Part shown: positions 13,777 to 22,739 of the stretch, piece by piece
How the letters are laid out: each line of letters opens with the position of its first letter
Position numbering within the stretch: position 1 is the first letter of the stretch
Assembly: GCF_012489685.1 (NCBI RefSeq)
Contig: NC_080045.1
Coordinates: 47,885,096-47,949,095 of the forward strand
DNA length: 64,000 bases
Direction: 5' to 3'
Source of the DNA: Lotus japonicus
Taxonomy: Eukaryota; Streptophyta; Magnoliopsida; Fabales; Fabaceae
Made by a program: the position numbers and the translations under genes
Notes under the pieces: model-generated
Seen by the model: only the letters and a program-made list of their open reading frames with translations
The model's database searches: none
Told to the model about the DNA's origin: nothing

Positions 13777-14265
13777 TTTTGAGTGTTGGAATGAGCTCCT
13801 CGAGTTAGGATTAGTGTAGGAGTAGAGTTTTAGCTCTGACAGTCTTGCTTCATTTGTTACTTAGGGGACAGGGTAGATCCGCCTATAGCTTTTTGTGTGG
13901 TTTCCTTACGGGAATCACAGAGAGTTGGTTGGACTTAGGAGGTCTTATTTTCAGGCCATTGGGTCAGCTGATTCTCAGTTTTGAGGGATGGTGTTGCGGG
14001 CACTTCACCCTTTTCATTTGGTTTGTATATATTGCCTACGGGCGCTACTCTTCTATTACCGTCACTGGAGGTTTACTCGTGACGAGGTTGCTACTACAGC
14101 AGGGGCTGTTTATATATTGTATATTAGTTCTGATTTTTTGTTATTGTTGGGTTTTATTTAATTCAGTCTTGTCTTAGTTATTATCGGAAAAAAAAATATT
14201 CACGTTTTTCCGCATTAAGTTTATTTTGGTTACTAAAGTGACGCCACCGAAATCGGGGTGTTACA

Positions 14266-14410
14266 ATTTTAGTTGCGGTAACTACCGCTATCTTAGTAGC
14301 GGTAACTACCGCTATTAAGATAGCGGTAGTTACCGCTACTAAAATAGCTGTAACGTCCGCTATCAAGGTAGCTGTAACTTCCGCTATTAAAGATAGCGGA
14401 AGTTACTGTA
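14266..14410. repeat. 5' palindromic ACCGC array of the MULE
   Basis: Repeated palindromic units of the form GCGGTAACTACCGC alternate with TATCTTAGTA/TATTAAGATA-like spacers, with a spacing near 24 bp and more diverged copies to the right (AACTTCCGC, AACGTCCGC). A further half-unit, GCTACCGCTATTTT at 10117-10130, is on the other side of the solo LTR, so the array was continuous before that insertion. It ends about 80 bp before the transposase ATG, within the likely promoter or 5' UTR. Confidence 0.85.
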
Positions 14411-14487
14411 GTTTAAATTACGATTTTTGTTGCAGTTTCTGGTTTTAGTGTTTGACTTGGTGAAGTTTGTTGTCTATTAGGAGCATT

Positions 14488-16385
14488 ATGGCAGCTGGAA
14501 CTGCTGAGGTTAATAATGAACATGATGGCACAATTGTTGTTAGGGTGGATCTCACAAAGGCTTTTACTACTGATCAAGTAAGTATTAAAATTGTTTATCT
14601 TACATGGTTACGTTTACGTGATGAGATAATGATTTATAAATTTTGTATGTGCAGGCTTTTGCATCCCCCGCTGATCTTATTGATTGGGCTCGCGGTGTAG
14701 GTAAAGAGAATGGTTATGTTGTTATTGTGATTAGGTCTGACTACGGATCTGCAAAAAGGAAGCCTTTGATAACATTGGGATGTGAACGTGGTGGGAAGTA
14801 TAGACCAGCGGCTGAAGTATTAAAACGCAGTCAAACTGGAACGAAAAAGTCTGATTGCCCTTTCAGGCTAAGAGCAAGGCCTAGTAAGGTTGATGGGCGA
14901 TGGAAGGTGATAGTTCATTCTGGGATTCACAACCATGATACAACTGAAACATTACAAGGTCACTCTTTTGTTGGTCGTCTAAATCCTGATGAAAAGGCCA
15001 TGGTGGGAAGTATGATTGAGAAAAGGGTTAAGCCAAGCGACATGTTGATTGCACTAAGGGAAAAAAAAACCCCAACAACCTGACTCGAATCAAACAAATC
15101 TACAATGAGAAGCAAGCCTACAATAGGACTCAGAGGGGACCTTTCTCAGAGATTCAACACTTGATGAATTTGTTAGAAGGTCACAAATACGCATATTGGT
15201 CTAGGGTTGAGGGTGGTTGTTCTAATGTGATTAAATCATTCTTCTTTGCTCACCCTGATTCTATTCATCTTTTTAATGAATTTCCTACTGTGGTGCTTAT
15301 GGATAGTACATACAAGAACAACAGGTACAGAATTCCTTTACTTGAAATGGTTGAGGTGACATCAACTAATTTGACATACTCTATTGCCTTTGCTTACATG
15401 GCGAACGAGCGCACAGATGAGGTGTTATGGGCATTAAATAGGTTGAAAGGGTTGATCGTGAAGGAAGAAAATCTTCCTAAGGTAATTGTCACTGACAAGG
15501 ACACTGTTTTAATGAAAGTCCTTGAAGACGTGTTCCCCGCAGCTCGCCATTTGTTGTGTCAATTTCACGTTTCAAAGAGCGTGACCGGGAAGTTGAAGAC
15601 ACTTGTTCAATCGATAGAAACCCGTGAATTTATTACTGATATCTGGAATCAGTTGATGCATGCTAAAAGTGAGGCTGACTACAATTACGCGGTTGCAGGG
15701 ATGCAGGTGAATGCATGTAACTTATGGCCATACCTTGAAACCAATTGGTTGCCGTTGAGACATAAATTTGTGAAGTTCGAGATTGATACCTGCATGCATA
15801 TGGGGTGCACAACAACAAACAGGTAGTTACTAATTATAGCTTCCTTCATCAATAATCTTTGTTTTTTGGTGAATTGATGTGCTAATTGTTATGTTATGTA
15901 ATTGATAGAGTTGAAGGTGCGCATTCAAAGTTGAAGAAGCTTCTTTCAGATAGCAAAGGTGACTTGGTTACAAGTTGGACTGCTGTCAACAAGCTTCTTA
16001 TCATGCAACATGACAAGATTAAAGAATCCTACCAGCTCAGCATTTTTGTCACCGAGCATACTTTCAATGATGTGTTTTATCAGGATTTGCGAGGCTTTGT
16101 TTCTAGAGCAGCATTGCACATGATTGATCAAGAGAGGAGACAAATCGGTAGGCCTCGTGTTGATGGTTTATATTGCGGTTGTGCGATTAGAAGAACCCAT
16201 GGACTACCGTGTGCCTGTGAGCTTTCAGAGTTAACTTATGTCCCATTATCTGCGGTACATGGCCATTGGAGGAAATTGAATTGGGATTGTTCAAACCCTG
16301 CCATTGATCCTGAGTTGGGCGTCAGTTTTGAGTCTGAACTTGAAACTTTAAAAGTTAAATTTAACGGATCTTCTGCGACAGTGAG
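14488..16385 (+). pseudogene. MULE transposase, FAR1-like DNA-binding and DDE part (5' portion of a split gene)
   Basis: Exons are 14488-14577, 14655-15822 and 15909 onward (GT-AG introns at 14578-14654 and 15823-15908). The N-terminal part resembles the FAR1/MULE DNA-binding region (CERGGKYRP, KSDCPFRLRA, SGIHNHD). The MULE catalytic domain follows: MDSTYKNN with the first Asp near 15302, VTDKD near 15493, then LLCQFHVSK. A SWIM zinc finger is seen near 16170-16215 (YCGCAIRRTHGLPCACEL). Two breaks inactivate it: a frame change in a run of nine A (15061-15069), after which the homologous frame continues one step over, and the gypsy insertion at 16386. The frame up to the 5-bp duplication GTGAG (16381-16385) is in register with the sequence after the second copy at 25934, so one protein originally spanned both halves. 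The product would bind MULE ends and cut and rejoin DNA in the nucleus. Confidence 0.85.
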
Positions 16386-16762
16386 TGGACTGGGCGGGAC
16401 ATAAAGAAGATTATGTCCCGCCCAAAATGAACAATAAATGATTGAAGATAGCCATGGCGGGAAGTGCGACACAACGAGCTTCATTGCCCCCCTTAGATGA
16501 TGGACCCACAAGCCAGCTGGAAGACTCCTTTGGATTTGTCTTATATGTACAGGGATTTGGGCCCTGATTGTCAGGCCCAAATATAGGAAAGGTCCATATC
16601 ATGACCACCCCCTCTATAAAAGGGGAGGTCATCCACTTGTACGAAACCAACTTTTTCAGCATTAATGAGAATATTCCTTTTATGGTAGTTTTGCTATTTT
16701 AGTGCTCTGCTAGGGTTTACTTTCTGTCACTCTTTTACGTAAGCTTGCCCTAGTACAGAACA
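16386..16762 (+). repeat. 5' LTR of the Tat-type element
   Basis: 377 bp, TG...CA ends. It opens with a perfect 13-bp inverted repeat: GGGCGGGACATAA (16392-16404), a 6-base loop, then TTATGTCCCGCCC (16411-16423). A TATA box (CTCTATAAAAGG, TATAAA at 16615-16620) marks the likely U3 promoter. A single C/T difference from the 3' LTR was seen (GAAGACTCC here, GAAGATTCC there). Confidence 0.93.
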
Positions 16763-16763
16763 T

Positions 16764-16778
16764 TGGCGCCGTCTGTGG
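16764..16778 (+). other. Primer-binding site of the Tat-type element
   Basis: TGGCGCCGTCTGTGG begins two bases after the LTR end. TGGCGCCGT matches the complement of the 3' end of plant tRNA-Asp as I remember it; the rest diverges, so the primer identity is tentative. Sites of this form are usual in plant Tat-type elements. Confidence 0.7.
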
Positions 16779-16822
16779 CTCTGACTTAGCTCTTCCGGTG
16801 ACAAAAGGAGGAATTGCGAGCC

Positions 16823-19800
16823 ATGGAGACTCGTTCATGCGGCGGGGGTCGACGCGATCATCGCCGGCGCGGTGGTGGTCGACACGGCGGTCGCGGCGGC
16901 GGACGAAACAACAACCGTCCCGTACTGGACGAGCAAGAGCAGGAAGCTTCCTCGGAGGGGGTCCACTCAGTGGCGCCGTCGCCAGCGTCATTGGTGCATG
17001 CAGCTCCGGGAAGACCTTCAGATCTGATCGCTAAATCAGATCCAGGTGTTCGGCGGCGTTCAACGCCGCCTGAATATGTAAACTTGGAAGATCTTAAAAC
17101 CACTACTCCACGGAGAGCGCAAGAGGCAGTGACAGGTATCACGCCTGCGGCTTTGCAACAAATGTTAGATACCTTGCAGAAGGTGCAGTCCCAAAACGAG
17201 CAGTTGCAAGCCCAAGTTGAGTATCTTACTCAGCGGCAGGATTTTAAGCAAGAACAACGGCTGGAGGCGGAGGATGTAGTTGAATTTCAACCTTTTGTTC
17301 CAGCCATAACTAGGGTGGACATTCCAAAGCACCTGCAAACCATGACATTAGACGCCTTCTCGGGCGAATCTGATCCTATGGAGCACCTTAGATATTTCAA
17401 TACCAAAATGGTGATCGGCGGGGCGACGGATGCGGTAAAATGTCGATTATTGCCCTCCACGTTCAAAGGCATGGCGATGCAGTGGTTCATTCGACAACCG
17501 CCCTTCTCCATTGATAATTTCACTGATCTGTCCACGAAATTTCTGACTCAATTCTCCGCCAATAAAACCACAAAGGCAACAATGTTTGATCTTATCAGCA
17601 TACATCAGCAACCAGGTGAGAAATTAAAAACCTACATGGCACGCTTCAGCAAGATGGCGGTGCAGTTGGAGGATGAAAATCCAGATGTCTGTTTGGCGTC
17701 ATTCAAAAATGGCCTTCGGGCGGGAGATTTGAATAGAGACTTAACAAGGCGACCGGCAAAGGATATGATGGATCTTCGCGCTCGTGTTCAAGAGTTCATA
17801 TTAATCGAGCAAGATGATCAGAAGAAACAAGAAAGAGAGGAAGGACGCAAACAGTCTCAGACTGGCGGTGTTTCACAGGAAAAATCCAAGGCGGGGAAGG
17901 AAACCAGGGTAGCGCAAACCCCCCGTGTACCAAGACCGGGACCATACCAAAACTCTAAACCTGGTTTTCAAAATACATGGCACAGAAATTCACAAGGTCC
18001 CACTGCTGCCACAGCTGGTCAGCCTGGTGCTTCGCCAACGCCAGTCCCACTTACTAAGTTGAATGCACCCTTAAGTACCATTTTAAGGGCAGTTGGGCAG
18101 ACCAACGTTGTGCAGTATCCTCCACCACCACGGCGGCCGCTAGCTAACGTGGACACCAATAGGTGGTGCGAGTACCACAGGGCGTTGGGGCATACGACAG
18201 ATAATTGTTGGAATTTAAGGCGGGAAATTGATCGTTTGATTAAAGCTGGCCATTTGGCAAACTTTGTTAAAGACACAGCAACGCCGGAGGTAGCTAAGAT
18301 CACTCATGGGGACAAAGGCAAAGGTAAAGAGATAGTTGAAGAGTTGGGCGATCCTGTTGGGGAATGCTCATCTATTGCTGGAGGATTTGGCGGGGGTGCA
18401 ATTTCAAGTAAGGCTAGAAAACGCTACGTGGCGGCAGTACACTCAGTACAGGAGTCGTACGAAGGCGAGTGTTGGGTGAATCATTCCCCTATTATATTTA
18501 CCCCTCAGGATTTCGCGCATGTAATTCCTCATGACAACGATCCAATTGTGGTGACAATCAGGGTTAACAATTATGTGACAAAGAAAGTATTCTTAGACCA
18601 GGGATCTTCGGCGGATATTATCTATGGAGACGCCTTTGATCGCTTGGGACTAAAGGAATCAGATTTGAAACCATACAAGGGAACTTTGGTGGGATTCACA
18701 GGGGACCGTGTCAGTGTGCGGGGATACGTCGAAATTCCGACTGCCTTTGGAGAAGGAGAGTTTGTCAAGAAATTTCAAGTAAAGTGTAGAGCCAATTACA
18801 ATGTACTCTTGGGGCGAGACACCCTCAACAAGGTCTGCGCGGTCATCTCAACTGCTCATTTAACTGTTAAATATCCCGCCTGCAACGGGAAGGTCGGGAT
18901 ATTGCGTGTAGACCAGAATGCAGCAAGGGAGTGCTATTTGAGAAGCGTGGCGCTCTATGGGCGAAAGGCGGCCAAGGAGAGCCATCGAATTACAGAAATC
19001 TTCCCACAAGAAGGATTTAGCTTGGACCCAAGAGACGATGCTGATGATTTTCGCCCACAACCTCTGGAAGAAACCAAGCAGGTGCAAGTCAAGGACAAGC
19101 TTCTAAAGATTGGCAGTAGTTTGACAGCAGAACAAGAGGAAAGACTAATCACCCTTCTGGGTGATAATCTAGATCTCTTCGCATGGACCATCAATGATGT
19201 ACCAGGGATCGATCCCAAGGTGATCACTCACAAACTAGCCATACGACCAGGGGCGACCCCAGTCATCCAACCAAGGCGAAGAATGAGTGAAGAAAAGAAC
19301 AAGGCTGTACAATTAGAGACTGAAAAATTGATCAAGGCCCGCTTCATCCGTGAGGTACAGTACCCAACGTGGCTCGCCAATGTTGTAATGGTCAAGAAGG
19401 CCAATGGGAAATGGCGAATGTGCACGGATTACACAAACCTGAACAAAGTGTGTCCCAAAGATTCGTACCCACTTCCCAATGTTGACAAACTTGTGGATGG
19501 AGCTTCAGGGAATGAACTTTTAAGTCTCATGGACGCTTATTCGGGCTATAATCAGATTATGATGCACCCCTCGGATGAAGAAAGTACAGCATTTATGACC
19601 AATCAGGCGAACTATTGTTACAAGATAATGCCTTTTGGTTTGAAGAATGCAGGAGCTACGTACCAACGGCTTATGGATACAATTTTTTCAAAACAAGTAG
19701 GCAGGAATATGGAGGTGTATGTGGACGACATGATCGTAAAGTCCGCCAGGGCTAGTGATCATGGGGGCGATCTCAAAGAAGCGTTTACCCAGTTAAGAAC

Positions 19801-20410
19801 ATATCAAATGAAGTTGAATCCTGAGAAGTGTTCTTTTGGGATCCAGGGAGGAAAGTTCTTGGGATTTATGTTAACATCAAGAGGAATAGAAGTGAACCCT
19901 GATAAGGGAAGGGCGATCTTGGAGATGAAAAGCCCAACAAGTGTAAAGGAGGTTCAGCGTTTGACAGGGCGAATGGCCGCCTTGTCACGTTTCTTGCCAA
20001 TGGCGGGTGACAAAGCGGCCCCGTTCTTCACATGTTTAAAAAAGAATTCAAAGTTTCAGTGGACAGAGGAATGCGAACAAGCTTTTACCAAATTGAAAGA
20101 AACATTGGCCACATTACCAGTACTCTCCAAGCCAACACCAGGCGTTCCCTTAGTGCTCTATTTAGCGGTTACTGACAAGGCGGTAAGTACGGTGTTGCTC
20201 CAGGAAGAAGGAAAAAAGCAGAAAGTTATATATTTTGTGAGCCATACTTTACAGGGGGCAGAATTGCGGTACCAAAAAATTGAAAAGGCGGCTTTGGCGA
20301 TTCTGAAAACTGCAAGGCGCCTCAGACCTTACTTCCAAAGTTTCCAAGTCAAAGTTAAAACTGATGTTCCCTTAAGGCAAGTACTTCAGAAGCCTGATTT
20401 ATCAGGGTGA
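16823..20410 (+). CDS. Gag-protease-reverse transcriptase-RNase H polyprotein (5' part, ends at an in-frame stop)
   Basis: The ATG at 16823 is the first in the long frame after the PBS; about 1195 codons follow. Domains in order: Arg/Gly-rich N-terminus; a coiled-coil-like stretch (LDTLQKVQSQNEQLQAQVEY); retrotransposon Gag near residues 170-320 (LDAFSGESDP, QWFIRQPPFS); a Cys/His motif CEYHRALGHTTDNC; an aspartic protease with DQGSSAD near 18595; reverse transcriptase with YVDD near 19717 and FGLKNAGATYQR upstream; the first RNase H begins at about 20150. The frame stops at TGA (20408-20410) after RNase H, while the next frame in the same register continues with the rest of pol. Such a stop is either a disabling mutation or, less likely, a read-through site. 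Its products would form the particle and copy the RNA in the cytoplasm. Confidence 0.92.
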   Translation: METRSCGGGRRDHRRRGGGRHGGRGGGRNNNRPVLDEQEQEASSEGVHSVAPSPASLVHAAPGRPSDLIAKSDPGVRRRSTPPEYVNLEDLKTTTPRRAQEAVTGITPAALQQMLDTLQKVQSQNEQLQAQVEYLTQRQDFKQEQRLEAEDVVEFQPFVPAITRVDIPKHLQTMTLDAFSGESDPMEHLRYFNTKMVIGGATDAVKCRLLPSTFKGMAMQWFIRQPPFSIDNFTDLSTKFLTQFSANKTTKATMFDLISIHQQPGEKLKTYMARFSKMAVQLEDENPDVCLASFKNGLRAGDLNRDLTRRPAKDMMDLRARVQEFILIEQDDQKKQEREEGRKQSQTGGVSQEKSKAGKETRVAQTPRVPRPGPYQNSKPGFQNTWHRNSQGPTAATAGQPGASPTPVPLTKLNAPLSTILRAVGQTNVVQYPPPPRRPLANVDTNRWCEYHRALGHTTDNCWNLRREIDRLIKAGHLANFVKDTATPEVAKITHGDKGKGKEIVEELGDPVGECSSIAGGFGGGAISSKARKRYVAAVHSVQESYEGECWVNHSPIIFTPQDFAHVIPHDNDPIVVTIRVNNYVTKKVFLDQGSSADIIYGDAFDRLGLKESDLKPYKGTLVGFTGDRVSVRGYVEIPTAFGEGEFVKKFQVKCRANYNVLLGRDTLNKVCAVISTAHLTVKYPACNGKVGILRVDQNAARECYLRSVALYGRKAAKESHRITEIFPQEGFSLDPRDDADDFRPQPLEETKQVQVKDKLLKIGSSLTAEQEERLITLLGDNLDLFAWTINDVPGIDPKVITHKLAIRPGATPVIQPRRRMSEEKNKAVQLETEKLIKARFIREVQYPTWLANVVMVKKANGKWRMCTDYTNLNKVCPKDSYPLPNVDKLVDGASGNELLSLMDAYSGYNQIMMHPSDEESTAFMTNQANYCYKIMPFGLKNAGATYQRLMDTIFSKQVGRNMEVYVDDMIVKSARASDHGGDLKEAFTQLRTYQMKLNPEKCSFGIQGGKFLGFMLTSRGIEVNPDKGRAILEMKSPTSVKEVQRLTGRMAALSRFLPMAGDKAAPFFTCLKKNSKFQWTEECEQAFTKLKETLATLPVLSKPTPGVPLVLYLAVTDKAVSTVLLQEEGKKQKVIYFVSHTLQGAELRYQKIEKAALAILKTARRLRPYFQSFQVKVKTDVPLRQVLQKPDLSG

Positions 20411-22258
20411 TTGGTTAGCTGGTCAGTGGAGTTATCAGAATATGACATACAATATGAGCCAAGGGGCCAAGTCACAGTCCAGAGTTTAATTAACTTCGTG
20501 GCGGAATTAACACCCACTGAAGGAGAGAAGACTCAAGGAGAATGGGTCCTGTCTGTGGATGGATCCTCTAATAACGCTGGAAGTGGGGCGGGAATAACAA
20601 TTGAAAGTCCAGATAAAATGATCATTGAACAGTCTCTCAAGTTCGAGTTCAAGGCGAGCAATAATCAATCTGAGTACGAGGCTCTGATTGCCGGCTTAAG
20701 GTTGGCCATTGAGTTGGGAGTCCAGAAGTTATTTATCAAAGGAGATTCGCAGTTAGTGGTTAAACAAGTGAAAGGCGAGTACCAGGTGAAGGATCCGCAA
20801 CTGTCCAAATATTTGGAAGTGGTGCGCAGATTGATGATGGAGGTCAAAGAAATCAAAATAGAACATGTCCCGAGGGGACAAAATGAGAGGGCTGATGTGT
20901 TGGCGAAGTTGGCAAGCACAGGGAGATTAGGCAACTACCAAACAGTCATTCAAGAAACCCTGCCTCGCCCGAGCATTGATTTGGTAGAAATAAAGTTGAA
21001 AGCTGTAAAGTCAGTCAATGAAGGCGAGCTACCTTGGATGGAATCGATTAAGACCTTCTTAGAGAACCCACCAAAGGAGGATGATTTGAACACGAGAACA
21101 AAACGCAGGGAAGCCAGTTTCTACACACTGGTGGATGGTGAGTTGTATCGGCGGGGAATCATGTCTCCCATGCTCAAATGTGTCGATACCAAGGACGCCC
21201 TCGGAATAATGGCGGAAGTCCACGAAGGTGTGTGTTCTAGTCATATCGGCGGGCGATCCTTGGCAGTAAAAGTGATAAGAGCAGGATTCTATTGGCCAAC
21301 CATGAAGAAGGATTGTTTGGAGTATGTTAAGAAATGTGAAAAATGTCAAGTCTTTTCTGATTTGCACAAGGCTCCACCAGAAGAATTAACAACCATGATG
21401 GCGCCTTGGCCGTTCGCCATGTGGGGGACTGATATCTTAGGACCATTCCCTGTGGCGAAGGCACAAATGAAGTACATCATCGTGGCGGTTGATTACTTCA
21501 CTAAGTGGATAGAAGCCGAGGCGGCGGTGACTATCACAGCTGCCAAGGTCAGGAACTTCCTGTGGCGAAGGATCGTTTGTAGATTTGGGGTCCCCATGGC
21601 ATTAGTAATGGATAATGGGACCCAATTCACAAGTAGTGTTACCCGGGAATTCTGTGCAGAAATGGGAATCGAGATGCGTTTTGCCTCTGTAGAACATCCC
21701 CAAACCAATGGGCAGGCTGAGTCGGCTAACAAGGTTATCCTGAAAGGTTTAAAAAAGAAACTGGATGAAGCAAAATGGCTTTGGGCGGAGGAACTACCAG
21801 GCGTTCTTTGGGCATACAACACCACGGAACAGTCAAGCACAAAGGAAACCCCGTATCGTTTAACTTATGGAACTGACGCTATGCTCCCAGTGGAAATAGA
21901 AAACCAAAGTTGGCGAGTGGCTCGGTTTAATGAGAATGACAACGGGGAAAATCTGATAGCAAATCTGATTATGTTGCCAGAAGAACAACGGGAGGCACAC
22001 ATACGAAACGAGGCGGGGAAAGTAAAGGTTGCAAGAAAATTCTCAACAAAAGTCGTGCCAAGAAAAATGAGGGTAGGAGACTTAGTGCTCCGAAAAAATA
22101 CAATACCCGATAAACACAACAAACTTTCACCCAACTGGGGCGGGCCTTACAGGATTATCGGCGATGTTGGAGGGGGAGCTTATAAGTTGGAACAACTAAA
22201 TGGCCAAAAGGTTCCACGAACATGGAACGCCTCTCATCTAAAGCAGTATTTTAGTTGA
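20411..22258 (+). CDS. Second RNase H and integrase part of pol
   Basis: This is the same register as the upstream polyprotein, directly after its TGA. It opens with the connection that normally follows RNase H 1, then a second RNase H of archaeal type (VDGSSNNAGSGAG near 20556, with NNQSEYEALIAGL). The integrase has an HHCC zinc region (HIGGRSLAVKVIR to CEKCQ, about 21240-21355) and a DDE core (WGTDILGPFP near 21425, MDNGTQFTS near 21610, QTNGQAESANK near 21700). A C-terminal part ends WNASHLKQYFS. No methionine start is implied, since it is the continuation of one ORF cut by a single stop. It would insert the cDNA into the genome. Confidence 0.9.
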   Translation: MVSWSVELSEYDIQYEPRGQVTVQSLINFVAELTPTEGEKTQGEWVLSVDGSSNNAGSGAGITIESPDKMIIEQSLKFEFKASNNQSEYEALIAGLRLAIELGVQKLFIKGDSQLVVKQVKGEYQVKDPQLSKYLEVVRRLMMEVKEIKIEHVPRGQNERADVLAKLASTGRLGNYQTVIQETLPRPSIDLVEIKLKAVKSVNEGELPWMESIKTFLENPPKEDDLNTRTKRREASFYTLVDGELYRRGIMSPMLKCVDTKDALGIMAEVHEGVCSSHIGGRSLAVKVIRAGFYWPTMKKDCLEYVKKCEKCQVFSDLHKAPPEELTTMMAPWPFAMWGTDILGPFPVAKAQMKYIIVAVDYFTKWIEAEAAVTITAAKVRNFLWRRIVCRFGVPMALVMDNGTQFTSSVTREFCAEMGIEMRFASVEHPQTNGQAESANKVILKGLKKKLDEAKWLWAEELPGVLWAYNTTEQSSTKETPYRLTYGTDAMLPVEIENQSWRVARFNENDNGENLIANLIMLPEEQREAHIRNEAGKVKVARKFSTKVVPRKMRVGDLVLRKNTIPDKHNKLSPNWGGPYRIIGDVGGGAYKLEQLNGQKVPRTWNASHLKQYFS

Positions 22259-22739
22259 TAAAAACAACAAATGTAAATGAAGTCGCACTCTTTTTCCCTT
22301 TCTTTGGAAAGGTTTTTAATGAGGCGACATTTGTAATGAAGGGACAATTGTTCCCATACGAAAGAAAATTAATGAAAAGATCATTTCAACAGAACCGTGT
22401 ATATTTTTTAATTTATATTACGAGTTCATGCAATGCAAATCGTATCAAGGTATGCAATACCGCGAGTAAACCTTTCGGAATAAGAGAGTATCGCCTTCAA
22501 AAGTTAAAAGCCTTGGCAATTCTAGTGGCCACTAGAAACCAAGCCTCGTCGAAAAATCGGCTAAGGTACGTAAACCAAAGTAACAACGAAAGTGGGAAAC
22601 AACTAAAACAACGAATGAACTTAAAATGATTCATTTAAAGTAGAGAAAAGGGGGCGACGCCCATACATGATTTGGAATGAAAATAAAAGACAGGGCAATG
22701 CCCAAAGAAAAATTTCAACTTCATAAAATAAAAACAAAT
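22259..22739. other. Non-coding spacer between pol and the antisense gene
   Basis: About 480 bp between the pol stop and the end of the convergent antisense gene. Open frames here have no recognisable content. It presumably holds the 3' end signals for the antisense transcript. Confidence 0.5.

Larger units (their letters stand above)
10131..14265 (+). mobile_element. Solo LTR (4.1 kb) of a Tekay-like Ty3/gypsy retrotransposon
   Basis: The sequence begins TGTAAGGCCCGAGTTTTTAA and ends ATCGGGGTGTTACA, flanked by 5-bp duplications ATTTT (10126-10130 and 14266-14270). The same termini, in reverse orientation, bound the 3.6 kb LTRs at 56659-60239 and 61569 onward, and long interior blocks match them. 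No internal retrotransposon domain or PBS follows the end, so this is a solo LTR left by LTR-LTR recombination. It landed inside the 5' palindromic array of the MULE, splitting it. It is longer than the other LTRs mainly because of a GC-rich block at 13250-13790 and a different minisatellite. Confidence 0.85.
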
